Assembly (NCBI GenBank): GCA_900116395.1
Contig: FPAN01000006.1
Span: forward strand, 1-64,000
Direction: 5' to 3'
DNA: 64,000 bases
From: Lachnospiraceae bacterium XBD2001
GTDB taxonomy: Bacteria; Bacillota; Clostridia; Lachnospirales; Lachnospiraceae
The translations under genes were made by a program, and so were the position numbers. Below are positions 15,242 to 25,621 of this stretch, piece after piece. The notes under the pieces are model-generated. The model worked only from the letters and a program-made list of their open reading frames with translations. It searched no databases and was not told the DNA's origin. Each line of letters starts with the position of its first letter. The stretch's first letter is position 1.

Positions 15242-17136
15242 TGCCAAGACCAAACAGAAGAGCTTCCAAAGAAGAAATGAAAGCATCGGTAGGATCTTTG
15301 GGAAGATTATTCAAAATCCTTTTTACCACCTACCCGATTCAATTAATAGCCGTAGTGGTATTGATTATTATCTCTGTATTTGCCAATGTTCAGGGAACAT
15401 TGTTCATCCAGCATCTGGTAGATGATTACATTGTACCGATGGTAAAAAACCATAGCAGAGACTTCGGTCCGTTAGCAGCAGCCATGCTGAAGGTGGTTCG
15501 ATTCTATGTCATCGGAATTGTAGCAACCTACACGTATAACCTGATTATGGTATATGTGGGCCAAGGTATGCTGCGCAAGATGCGTGGAGCCATGTTTGAG
15601 CATATGGAGAAGTTGCCGATTCGCTATTTTGACACCCATGCCCATGGCGACATCATGTCCACCTACACCAATGATATTGATACCTTACGTCAGATGGTGG
15701 GACAGAGTATTCCGCAGATTATTAACAGTGCCATGACAATCATTATGGTATTTATATCCATGATTACCTTAAGCATTCCCCTTACCATCGTGACCTTACT
15801 GATGGTAGGTGTGATGTTGGTTGTTACAGCGAACCTGGCGAAGCTGTCCGGTAAGTACTTCATGCAGCAGCAGAAGGACATTGCGGCAGTGAACGGTAAC
15901 ATCGAGGAGATGATGAACGGCCAGAAGGTGGTGAAGGTCTTCAATCATGAGGAACAGGCCATCGAGAAGTTCACCGAGCTGAATGAGCAACTCTTTGATA
16001 GTGCCAGCAAGGCCAATAGTTATGCCAACATTATGATGCCGGCAAATGCACAGATCGGTAATGTCAGCTATGTAATCGTAGCAGTTGTGGGCGGCGCTCT
16101 GGCACTTAGCGGTGCAACGGGACTGACCCTTGGTAAGCTGGTGAGCTTCTTAACCTTCAACAAGAGTTTTAACATGCCAATCAACCAGGTCAGCCAGCAG
16201 TTCAACTTCATTATTATGGCAATGGCCGGAGCCAGCCGTATCTTCGCCCTGTTGGATGAAGAGCCGGAAGTGGATGACGGATACGTAATGTTAGTCAACG
16301 CCAAGGAAGAGAACGGCCAGTTAACCGAGACCAAGGAGCACACCGGTCTCTGGGCATGGAAGCATTATCATGCAGCAGAAGGTACCACGACCTATCAGAA
16401 ATTGACCGGAAAAATCACATTTGACGATGTTGATTTTAGTTACAACCCAGATAAGCAGATCCTGCATAACATTACCTTATTCGGTAATCCGGGAGAGAAA
16501 ATCGCATTCGTTGGTGCAACCGGAGCAGGTAAGACAACCATCATGAACTTAATCAACCGCTTCTACGATATTGAGGACGGTAAGATTCGCTACGATGATA
16601 TCAACGTGAACAAGATTAAGAAGGCAGACCTGCGTCGTTCCCTGGGAATTGTATTGCAGGATACCCACCTCTTCACCGGAACGGTAGCGGAAAACATCCG
16701 TTACGGTAAGCTGGATGCAACCGACGAAGAAGTCATTTCAGCAGCAAAGCTTGCTAACGCAGACGGATTCATCCGGAAGTTGCCACAGGGCTATGACACC
16801 AAACTCACCGGTGATGGCGCGAACTTAAGCCAGGGACAGAGACAGCTTCTTGCCATTGCAAGAGCAGCCATTGCTGATCCGCCAGCCCTTATTCTTGATG
16901 AGGCAACCAGTTCCATCGATACCAGAACCGAGAAAATCGTTCAGGACGGTATGGATAAGCTGATGCATGGCAGAACTACCTTCGTTATTGCTCATCGACT
17001 CTCTACCATTCGCAACTCCGATTGCATTATGGTTATGGAGAACGGACGCATCATCGAGCGCGGTAACCATGACGAGTTAATCGCCGAGGGCGGCAAGTAT
17101 TACCAGCTCTACACCGGCAAGATTGTAAACGCATAA
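15241..17136 (+). CDS. ABC exporter half-transporter, catalytic subunit
   Basis: 631 residues: six transmembrane segments and a nucleotide-binding domain with canonical Walker A (GATGAGKTT), Walker B with catalytic Glu (LILDEATSS) and H-loop His (VIAHR). Its signature is LSQGQ instead of LSGGQ, which matches the degenerate site contributed by the partner. An insert of about 40 residues separates the membrane and ATPase domains. The two genes form one heterodimer. Transcription ends at the hairpin at 17164. Confidence 0.9.
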   Translation: MPRPNRRASKEEMKASVGSLGRLFKILFTTYPIQLIAVVVLIIISVFANVQGTLFIQHLVDDYIVPMVKNHSRDFGPLAAAMLKVVRFYVIGIVATYTYNLIMVYVGQGMLRKMRGAMFEHMEKLPIRYFDTHAHGDIMSTYTNDIDTLRQMVGQSIPQIINSAMTIIMVFISMITLSIPLTIVTLLMVGVMLVVTANLAKLSGKYFMQQQKDIAAVNGNIEEMMNGQKVVKVFNHEEQAIEKFTELNEQLFDSASKANSYANIMMPANAQIGNVSYVIVAVVGGALALSGATGLTLGKLVSFLTFNKSFNMPINQVSQQFNFIIMAMAGASRIFALLDEEPEVDDGYVMLVNAKEENGQLTETKEHTGLWAWKHYHAAEGTTTYQKLTGKITFDDVDFSYNPDKQILHNITLFGNPGEKIAFVGATGAGKTTIMNLINRFYDIEDGKIRYDDINVNKIKKADLRRSLGIVLQDTHLFTGTVAENIRYGKLDATDEEVISAAKLANADGFIRKLPQGYDTKLTGDGANLSQGQRQLLAIARAAIADPPALILDEATSSIDTRTEKIVQDGMDKLMHGRTTFVIAHRLSTIRNSDCIMVMENGRIIERGNHDELIAEGGKYYQLYTGKIVNA

Positions 17137-17163
17137 AAGTATAATTGAATCACTTATCAACTG

Positions 17164-17208
17164 AAAGCGGAAAAATGTGGATAACTATCTACATTTTTTC
17201 GCTTTTTT
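17164..17208 (+). terminator. terminator of the MarR-ABC operon
   Basis: Long stem 17164-17178 / 17191-17205 (AAAGCG..AAAAATGT against ACATTTTTTCGCTTT), then T. The loop side contains TGTGGATAA (17176-17184), a perfect 9-mer DnaA box, probably by chance. Confidence 0.75.
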
Positions 17209-17376
17209 GGTATAAACTTTAAGTAGATACTTTCCGATAGAATTACCAGAAGTGTATTATTGCGCTCTTTTTTGGGTGGGAAAACCGAAAGAGATAAGCC
17301 GTGAAAACGGCGAAAATAATGCAAAAAACGACTATTCGACTGAAGTGATCAATCAGTCCATAGGAGGAGTTTAGGT

Positions 17377-20300
17377 ATGGCAAAAAAGTATCACAGCACA
17401 AATCAATTCTGTAAACGCGCACTCGCGCTGTCTCTTGCCCTGGCTACAGCAATTGGATCCTGGTCCGTCGACTGGAATACGTTGCATGTACAAGCGGTGG
17501 GGTTCGACGTTCAAGATGAATGGCGAACAACAGGAGAGATGATAACCCAGGAATATACCAATACAGGAACGTCTTATGAGACGATTACCGGCGTGACGCT
17601 GCATATGGCGGATATGGTGCCGGGTGATGTTGTGTCATTTGCTGTATCGATAGAAGATGCTGATACAGGAAGTGTTTTAAGCACTGCTTCAAAAGACGGC
17701 GTTACGGCAGTAGGTGACGTCACAATTAGTGGCTTGAATGCAACGGTTGCACCAAATAAAAAGGTATTCATTTACCTGACGTTTGGTGGAGATGTAGTGC
17801 TATACACAGATGGAAGTAACTACATGGAAGTGGCAACATCTGCCATGGCAACTCCGCCGAGCTCAAAGGTATATATCGATGAGGCTACAACCATCCTGAC
17901 AACTGATCAAACAGGACAGATTGTAGCAAGCGAGAAGGCTTATGGGCGTGCCATTACATACGAATCAAATGCACCAAGCGTTCTTGCTGTTGATGCATCC
18001 GGAACCATTACCCCAGTTGGTCCTGGAAAAGCAACAGTAACAGCAAAGACCTCTGAGGCTGGTGATACTCCGGCATCAGTTGACGTTACTGTCGTTCAGG
18101 TTTCTTTTGGAACTACAGATTTAACTTACACCGGAATGGCGCAGGCTCCATCGGTAACAGTCGAAGCGGACAAAACGTTGGTGGCAGGAGTTGATTATAG
18201 TGTAACAGGTAGTGCAACAAATGTCGGCGAAAGCAGTGCAATTGTTGTAGAAGGAAAAGGTGATTACGCCGGATTCTCTGCAAGCAGTGCATTTTCTGTT
18301 TCACAGACTGCAGATATAGCAACAGCAAGCGGTGGAAAATATACAATTGATACCAAGACATCTGATGTAACTGCAGTGTCCAATCTGAAATTAGCGAATG
18401 GTTATGAATTGGTATATGGAACCGATTTCACTGCAACAGCAGAACGTACCGGTTCAGATAATTCTGATGGAACATATAAGCATGTATATACAGTTACCTT
18501 GGAAGGAATGGGTAATTTTTCCGGAACCAAGGTAGAAACAGATATAAAAGTAACGGCAGATGTAACCACTCCGTTGAGTGACGTTTACACATTAGAGATG
18601 ACAACTGCTGACCCACTTTATGCTGGTCAAGTGGATAGAGATGAAGTATTACGTTATGTAGTAATAAAGAATTCCAAGGGGAAGACTGTAAGCAAGAATG
18701 GCTTTACCTTCACATTATCCGATGAGAATTTAAATACACCTGGAACGGTTACCGTTACAGCAACATATGCAGAGCTGTATGATGGAGAGATTTCTACGGA
18801 ATTCGTTCTCTATGGATCGATTGGGGCTACAACTACAACTGCGACAATTGAGAAGTCAAAGTGGGTATATACCGGAAATCCAATTACTCCTAATGTGGTC
18901 GTGAAGAGTGGAACAACCACCTTAAAGAAAGATACAGACTATACAGTATCCTATTCTGCAAATACGGATGTGGGAGAAGCATCTATCCGAATCGTAGGCC
19001 GTGGAAGTTATACCGGAAGCAGGACGGTTAATTTCACTATCGTACCAAGTGTTCAGGATGCAGTTGTAACCGTAGGTGGAAATTCAACCAAAGCTAAAAA
19101 ATCCAATGGGTTTGTATCCGGATACAGCGTGCTTTACGATGGATCTGTTCAGGAACCGAGTATCCAGTTGTCCGTAGGTGGATATACCTTGGTGAAGGAC
19201 GATGATTTCACTGTTGTTTATGATAACAATACCAATGCAAGTTCACAGGACAATCTGGCGGTTGCTACAATTACAACCAAAGCGGATTCTGCTTGTGGTA
19301 CTCAGGTATTAAATGTTTATTTCACCATTGAGGCAGTTTCTATTTCAGGCGGAACACTTACAGTGGATGAAAGTAGCAATGTTTATACTGGAGAGGCACT
19401 GGAACTTCCGGTGACTTTGAAAGTTGGAACAAAGACATTGGTAAAAGATACCGATTATACAGTGGAGTATTCCAACAATGTAGATGCGAGTGCATTTGCA
19501 TTTGTATCTGTAACCGGAAAGGGCAATTATAAGGATTCATTAAGTAAGAACTTTACGATTGCAAAAAGGAGTATTTCCGGGGCAACCATTACATTTAAGG
19601 ATGCTTATAGTTATACCGGAAGTGCTGTACAGCCGGTTCCGGAGTCTGTAGTAGTAGACGGAATTACCCTAGAGAAGGGTGTAGACTATGCTGATGCAAT
19701 TACCTATGAAAATAATGTCAAGGTAGGAACAGCAGCTAAAGCTACGATCGAAGGAATTGGTAATTTTAAGGGAACTGCTTCTCAGACATTTACGATTACA
19801 CCTCGTTCCATTATCGGACCACAGATTACGTATGCAATTGCAGGCTCAGAGCGTGTATCCGAAGGCGATGATGGATTTGTAGTGACGGGTGAAGGTTCAA
19901 CAAAGATAGCAACCTATGCATCTTCCTATTCTGCTGTTTACACAGGACGTGCGAACAAGCCGCAGATTCAGGTAATTGATGGAGATACTACCTTGAAACC
20001 CGCGACTGACTATGTTGTAACTTATGGTTCTTCTGTAAATGCAGGGACTGTAACGGTTGTTATTACAGGTAGTGGTAATTACAAGAATACAGGAACAATT
20101 AAGATTACTTATACAATCACACCATGTGCATTAGATGATGCGACACGTATTTCTGTTGACGCCTCGAAGTTTGTTCCGGGTACAGATTCTTCAGTTGAAA
20201 TCGTAGATGCAAAGCGCAAAACAACCACATCTGATGGTAAGCTAACGCTTGACACAGATTATGCAGTGTCATGGGGCGATTGGAACGATAAGACTGAGGC

Positions 20301-23300
20301 TGGTCCTAATAAGGTGATGACGATTACCGGTAAGGGTAACTATACCGGTACACGTGAAGTTACATATAACCAGGGTATTGATATTGGTGCTCCGGAGTCC
20401 AAGGGCGTATTAACGATTGACGACTATATAAAAGGAACGTTCACAGAAAATGGTACGTATCAAGATGCGAAAAAATACGACGTATACTACCTCGGTGGAA
20501 AGAGCATGGAGGAGTGCTTGCCTCGTATTCGGGTAGCTGCCAATCAAACAGACTTGAAGGACGGAGAATATGATTTACATTTTGAAGCGGTAAAAGAGAA
20601 CGGTTATGATGCCGGTTCCATAGTAAAGGTGACTGCAACTGGTAAGGGAACTAAATATTACGGTGAGCTGACTGCATATTATGAGATTCTCCCGGTAACT
20701 TTAGATACGACAAATCTGAAGATAAAGTTTGATGGAGATGCAGATTATGCAACTGCAGCTGGTGGAATGATTACCAAGAACTATGACTACAGTGGTGAGA
20801 CAATCACACCGGCGTTTACCGCAACTTACATGCCAATTAATAAAATCAATAATACAGAGTTGCCGCATCCGGAATTGGTATTAGGTAAAGACTATACCTA
20901 TGAACCACCGACCATCAATGGTTCCATCGGAACAACCGGAAAAACCGGAACGATTAAGGGCCTTGGACCGAATTTCGTAACAACGTCTAGCGTTGAAATC
21001 GGGTATACGGTTGGAGCTGCGAATCTGAATGACGCTGTTATTTCCGATATTCCTGCTCAGGAATACAAGGCTGGAACACCGAGTGACCCAACTATTACAG
21101 TTACTTATAAGGGTAAGACCTTGGTTCGTGGTACAGATTATACGGTAAATTATAATGGTACCAATGAAAAAGAAGGAACAGCTACGGCTACAATTACAGG
21201 AATCGGTAACTATACCGGTGAAGTAACGAAGCAGTTCGAAATCGTGCAGAAGAAGTTGACAAAAGATACAACTACGATTGTATTAAAGTCATCTTCCAAG
21301 AAATACACGGGAAGCGCATTAACACTGTCATCTACCGGAAGCGAACCGGAGATTATCGTTCGCTACAATAATCAGGATTTGGTAGAGGGCACCGACTATA
21401 AATTAGAATATGAGAATAACGTTAATCCTGGTCAGGCAAAGATTACCGTAAAGGGTAAGGGAGACTATGGTGATGATGGAACTGCGGTAACGAATTTTGA
21501 TATCTACCTGGATTTGACTGATACAAATAACTATAAGATTGAAGGAATTCCGGCAGATAAAGAATTGGTATATTATGGCGAGAACGTTTGGAAGCAGAAG
21601 AGTGACACAAGTGTTGCCTTCTCTGCAAATGATCTTAAGATTTATACAGAAGTCAATGGTGTAAAGCATTATTTAAAGGATGCAAGTGCAGAATCTTACG
21701 CAGCGCTGACATCTAATCTGACGCAGCCAACCACCGGTGGTACGATTACAATTAACGGTGCGGGCGCAAATAAGTATTGCGTGGGAAGCAGAACGGTTGA
21801 TAATATCCGCGTATATATCGATGCAAGTCTTCTTACGGTAGAAGGTATGGCAAACGTATATCCATATACCGGATATGAAGTAAAGCCGGGAAATACATCT
21901 TCATTACGAGTATTGTATGGAAACCGAGAACTTACAAAGGGTACGGAATTTACATTTGAATATGATAAGCTGCAGTGCTCAGACCTGATTAGTGTCGATA
22001 CCGGAACAACAACGAATGCTAATGTACGTGCAGTATACATTCAAGGAAATGAAAGCCGTATGTTTACCGGAAGAAGCAAGGATTATCCATACAGCATCAA
22101 GTACGACTTAAGTAAGGCAACCGCAACCGGTTGGAAAACGACTTATACTTACACGGAGATTCAGAACGCAGCAACTGCAGCAGGTAAAACGGTAGAGAGT
22201 TATCGTCCAAAGCCGGTTATGGAATTTAAGGATAGTACCGGTACAACCGTATCTATTCCGACCGGAAGTTACAGTGCTGAATATGCAAGTAGTATGGGTG
22301 ATGGAGCGGCTTTCAATAGTGCCGGAGCGATTGTCAATGTTATCGTGGGACCGCTCGGTACCAATTCATATTGCTATAACACAAAGACATTGAGCTATAC
22401 CATTACCGGAATAGATACAGCAAACCATTTGAATGTAGAGTTAGAGGCAAATAGCTTTGAATATACCGGTAGCAAGATTGAGCCAAATATTGTAAATGTC
22501 CGTTACAATGGCACAGATTTGCAGTCTTCTGATTATACGGTTCAGTATGCCAACAATGTTGATGTTACAACGGAAGCAAGTAAGGCAAAGGTACTGGTAA
22601 CCGGCATTGGAAATTACAAGGGAACTACTGTGGTAGAGTTCCAGATTACTCCAAAGAATATTGCGGAGACAGGTTCCTCTGTGGAGCCGGACTTCCCAAG
22701 AGTTGTCTATACAGGTAATAATATCAAGGCTGAGGAATTAGGCGGATTTGTTCTTCGTGACACTGCTAACGGAAAAGTATTAAAGCCTGGTGCAGACCAA
22801 GACTTTACGTTCTCTGTATTAACTGGAAAAGATGCAGGTACAGAAGCTGGAAAAGTTTCAGTAACTATGAATGCCGGAGGCAATTATAAGGGAACAGCAA
22901 CGTATAAGTTTGATATCGATCAGTTAAACTTGAGTGATGCATCCTTAAGTGTATCCAAGAGCGCAGCAGAGTATACTGGTCAGCCGATTGATATTGCAAT
23001 TGAGTTGACAATGAAGTTAAACGGAGCTTCCGAGGCTGTTAAATTGAATCAGAACATGTATGAGGTAACTTACAATGGACAGAGTTCCGTAGTAGATATT
23101 GGAACTTACGATATTGTGATTCAGCCAAAGACAGGTAATGATAACGTAGTGGGATCAAATTCTGCCACATTTACCGTTACCGGACGTTGGATTGGAACCA
23201 GCGATTACCAGTTGTACGAGGATGATGATCACAAGTATACATTAACCTTTGACGGTGTTGACTATGCGGATCCGCTTGAGAAGAACTACACTGGAGATCC

Positions 23301-25617
23301 GGTAGAACCAATAGTTGTATTAAAGGATAAAGACCATAACAACAATGAACCATTGGTGAAGGATCGTGATTACACAGTTACCTATAAGAACAATGTGGAT
23401 TCAACGGATTCAGCGGAAGTAATAGTTGAAGGAATCGGCAACTACTACGGCATTGTAAAGAAGACATTTGCAATCGGCAAAAACATGGGTGATGGTTTCG
23501 GCGAGTTGAGCCAGCCTTTGGATAAGGTTTACAATGGTGCGCCACAGAAACAAGATGGATTAAAGGTACTTGTTGATGGCAAGACTTTGGTGGAGAACCG
23601 AGATTACAAGCTGTCTTATTCCGATGATATTACCAATGCAGGTACAGTTACAGTAACTGCTACAGCCATTGGAACATCCGGTTATTATGGCACTTTGTCC
23701 AAGACCTATCAGATTAAGCCGAAGAATATTGAGTATGAGTCTATGGTTCAGATTATTCCGAACTTGCCAAAGGATGCGAATAATAGTTACTATGCAGACT
23801 ATACCGGAAGCAAGATTACACCGGAAGTAAGTGTATATGTGGACAATAATGGAAATGATTCATTTGCTGAGAGCGAAAAGCTGACAACAGATGACTATGA
23901 TGTTTCTTATGGTGATGATACACAGAATATTAAGGCTGGAAATGGTTTGATTTGGGTTACCTTCAAGAGAAACTATCAACTACATACCAGCGAGAGAAAC
24001 TTCCTCATTATTGGAAGTGAATTATCAGAGGCTACAACGCATGTGGTAGTAAATGATGATTACTATACTTATACCGGAAGTGAGATTATTCCGAACCTAA
24101 CAGTTTACCAGGATTTGGGTACTGGAAGACGCGTGGAACTGAGCGCAGATGATTATACCTTAGAGCTGGAAAATAATGTGAATCCGGGTGATGCAACAGT
24201 AACTGTAAAGGGACGTAATAGTTTCTTCGGATCGGCAAAAGCAACCTTTGTTATTGCGGCAGATTTAAGCACTATTTTTACCAGTGATACAACATCCGGA
24301 TTGGATTTGGATGCAGATGGTACATTAGACAATACCTGTAAGGTGCCGAAGCAGCTCTACACAGGTTCTGCTCTTACACCGATGGTAGATGCAGTAGTAG
24401 GCGGTAAGGCGCTCCGACAGAATAGTGATTATATGATTGGAAATGTTCAGCTTGGAACACCGGATAGTGAGGGTAACCCTACAACCGGTACGGTTGACAT
24501 TACCGGAAATAATAAATACTATAGGGGTAAATATACAGCAAGCTTTGAAGTTACAACTGATTTGTCTCAGATTAAGCTGTCATACCAGGGCCTGGATGAT
24601 GTGATTTACACCGGAAGAGCTCATAAGCCGAATGACTTTAAGGTATTAGATCCAAGCGGTAATGAAGTAAACTATGATATTACCGGAGTAACCTATGTAA
24701 GCTCTACAGATGGTGATGACTGCATTAATGTCGGAACTGTAACAGTAACAATTCCAATTACCATTGGAACCGTGTCTAGTACCGTTAAGACAACATATGC
24801 AATCAAGCCGGCAAATATCGGAGCAGCAGAGTACACAGGTGGTGCAAACTGTACATATAGCGGCAGTCCATTACAGCCGCCGGTAGTTTTGTATTACTAT
24901 GGTGAAGCGTTGCAGGCTGGTAAGGATTACGAGATTGTATATGACAACAACACATTGCCAACCAGCAAAACCAGCACAGGTGCTACTCCGGATCCGGCAA
25001 CCATTACCATTACTGGTATTGGTAACTTTACCGGAAGCTATTATCAGGAATTCCAGATTTATCCGGAACGTATGCGTGAAGTGGCTGCAAAGCCGGTTGG
25101 AGCGAATGGTATGTTGGTATCCTGGGATAAGTTGAATCATGTTTCAGGTTATCGAGTTGATGTAATGAGCACCGGAAGTAACGTACCGGTGAAGACAGTA
25201 GATGTTAGCAATCCAAGTGCAACCAGCACAACGATTGCAGGACTGGATGAAGGAACAACTTATAGTTTCCGTGCATACAGTTACGTTACTGTAAATGATA
25301 CAACCTACTATGGCTTGCTGAATAGTATTACGACTTCCACAGGTATTTCTACACCTCAGATTTCAACTTCGTCCAATAAGGCGAAGCAGGCAACTCTGAC
25401 TTGGAGAGTTGGAAATTCCGGTGCAAAATATATGATCTATCGTAGTGATACTGCGAATGGTGAGTATAAGTTTATTGCCAGAACAACAACAGATGCGACA
25501 TCATTTACAGACGTAGGATTAACCAGAGGAAGAACTTATTATTACAAGATAAGGGCGTATCGTTACCCGAATGAGTACGGTGAGTATTCTGATGTATCCG
25601 CGGTAACTGTAAAGTAG
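17377..25617 (+). CDS. giant secreted repeat protein, bacterial Ig-like/YTG repeats with C-terminal fibronectin type III domains
   Basis: 2746 residues. Signal peptide-like N-terminus (basic, then hydrophobic about residues 14-28), a BIG2-like domain near residues 165-240 (S-N-A-P-S-V-L-A-V-D), then about two dozen diverged repeats of 90-110 residues. Each has a Y-T-G-x-x-x-x-P strand, a T-L-x-x-x-x-D-Y-T-V-x-Y strand and a G-x-G-N-Y-x-G strand. Two fibronectin type III domains close it (about 2555-2746). No LPxTG-like motif, C-terminal membrane segment or basic tail is present, although a sortase gene starts 4 nt later. RBS AGGAGGAG precedes the ATG. The 168-nt leader contains a GCCGT/ACGGC hairpin with a GAAA tetraloop (17298-17311). 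Probably a surface adhesin or scaffold; function unproven. Confidence 0.8.
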   Translation: MAKKYHSTNQFCKRALALSLALATAIGSWSVDWNTLHVQAVGFDVQDEWRTTGEMITQEYTNTGTSYETITGVTLHMADMVPGDVVSFAVSIEDADTGSVLSTASKDGVTAVGDVTISGLNATVAPNKKVFIYLTFGGDVVLYTDGSNYMEVATSAMATPPSSKVYIDEATTILTTDQTGQIVASEKAYGRAITYESNAPSVLAVDASGTITPVGPGKATVTAKTSEAGDTPASVDVTVVQVSFGTTDLTYTGMAQAPSVTVEADKTLVAGVDYSVTGSATNVGESSAIVVEGKGDYAGFSASSAFSVSQTADIATASGGKYTIDTKTSDVTAVSNLKLANGYELVYGTDFTATAERTGSDNSDGTYKHVYTVTLEGMGNFSGTKVETDIKVTADVTTPLSDVYTLEMTTADPLYAGQVDRDEVLRYVVIKNSKGKTVSKNGFTFTLSDENLNTPGTVTVTATYAELYDGEISTEFVLYGSIGATTTTATIEKSKWVYTGNPITPNVVVKSGTTTLKKDTDYTVSYSANTDVGEASIRIVGRGSYTGSRTVNFTIVPSVQDAVVTVGGNSTKAKKSNGFVSGYSVLYDGSVQEPSIQLSVGGYTLVKDDDFTVVYDNNTNASSQDNLAVATITTKADSACGTQVLNVYFTIEAVSISGGTLTVDESSNVYTGEALELPVTLKVGTKTLVKDTDYTVEYSNNVDASAFAFVSVTGKGNYKDSLSKNFTIAKRSISGATITFKDAYSYTGSAVQPVPESVVVDGITLEKGVDYADAITYENNVKVGTAAKATIEGIGNFKGTASQTFTITPRSIIGPQITYAIAGSERVSEGDDGFVVTGEGSTKIATYASSYSAVYTGRANKPQIQVIDGDTTLKPATDYVVTYGSSVNAGTVTVVITGSGNYKNTGTIKITYTITPCALDDATRISVDASKFVPGTDSSVEIVDAKRKTTTSDGKLTLDTDYAVSWGDWNDKTEAGPNKVMTITGKGNYTGTREVTYNQGIDIGAPESKGVLTIDDYIKGTFTENGTYQDAKKYDVYYLGGKSMEECLPRIRVAANQTDLKDGEYDLHFEAVKENGYDAGSIVKVTATGKGTKYYGELTAYYEILPVTLDTTNLKIKFDGDADYATAAGGMITKNYDYSGETITPAFTATYMPINKINNTELPHPELVLGKDYTYEPPTINGSIGTTGKTGTIKGLGPNFVTTSSVEIGYTVGAANLNDAVISDIPAQEYKAGTPSDPTITVTYKGKTLVRGTDYTVNYNGTNEKEGTATATITGIGNYTGEVTKQFEIVQKKLTKDTTTIVLKSSSKKYTGSALTLSSTGSEPEIIVRYNNQDLVEGTDYKLEYENNVNPGQAKITVKGKGDYGDDGTAVTNFDIYLDLTDTNNYKIEGIPADKELVYYGENVWKQKSDTSVAFSANDLKIYTEVNGVKHYLKDASAESYAALTSNLTQPTTGGTITINGAGANKYCVGSRTVDNIRVYIDASLLTVEGMANVYPYTGYEVKPGNTSSLRVLYGNRELTKGTEFTFEYDKLQCSDLISVDTGTTTNANVRAVYIQGNESRMFTGRSKDYPYSIKYDLSKATATGWKTTYTYTEIQNAATAAGKTVESYRPKPVMEFKDSTGTTVSIPTGSYSAEYASSMGDGAAFNSAGAIVNVIVGPLGTNSYCYNTKTLSYTITGIDTANHLNVELEANSFEYTGSKIEPNIVNVRYNGTDLQSSDYTVQYANNVDVTTEASKAKVLVTGIGNYKGTTVVEFQITPKNIAETGSSVEPDFPRVVYTGNNIKAEELGGFVLRDTANGKVLKPGADQDFTFSVLTGKDAGTEAGKVSVTMNAGGNYKGTATYKFDIDQLNLSDASLSVSKSAAEYTGQPIDIAIELTMKLNGASEAVKLNQNMYEVTYNGQSSVVDIGTYDIVIQPKTGNDNVVGSNSATFTVTGRWIGTSDYQLYEDDDHKYTLTFDGVDYADPLEKNYTGDPVEPIVVLKDKDHNNNEPLVKDRDYTVTYKNNVDSTDSAEVIVEGIGNYYGIVKKTFAIGKNMGDGFGELSQPLDKVYNGAPQKQDGLKVLVDGKTLVENRDYKLSYSDDITNAGTVTVTATAIGTSGYYGTLSKTYQIKPKNIEYESMVQIIPNLPKDANNSYYADYTGSKITPEVSVYVDNNGNDSFAESEKLTTDDYDVSYGDDTQNIKAGNGLIWVTFKRNYQLHTSERNFLIIGSELSEATTHVVVNDDYYTYTGSEIIPNLTVYQDLGTGRRVELSADDYTLELENNVNPGDATVTVKGRNSFFGSAKATFVIAADLSTIFTSDTTSGLDLDADGTLDNTCKVPKQLYTGSALTPMVDAVVGGKALRQNSDYMIGNVQLGTPDSEGNPTTGTVDITGNNKYYRGKYTASFEVTTDLSQIKLSYQGLDDVIYTGRAHKPNDFKVLDPSGNEVNYDITGVTYVSSTDGDDCINVGTVTVTIPITIGTVSSTVKTTYAIKPANIGAAEYTGGANCTYSGSPLQPPVVLYYYGEALQAGKDYEIVYDNNTLPTSKTSTGATPDPATITITGIGNFTGSYYQEFQIYPERMREVAAKPVGANGMLVSWDKLNHVSGYRVDVMSTGSNVPVKTVDVSNPSATSTTIAGLDEGTTYSFRAYSYVTVNDTTYYGLLNSITTSTGISTPQISTSSNKAKQATLTWRVGNSGAKYMIYRSDTANGEYKFIARTTTDATSFTDVGLTRGRTYYYKIRAYRYPNEYGEYSDVSAVTVK

Positions 25618-25621
25618 GAAC

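Noticed and set aside
17209-17376. Possible cyclic di-GMP riboswitch in the leader of the giant repeat gene
   Set aside because: A GAAA-capped hairpin is present, but the conserved GEMM-I core (GGGACGCAAAGC) and class II elements are absent.
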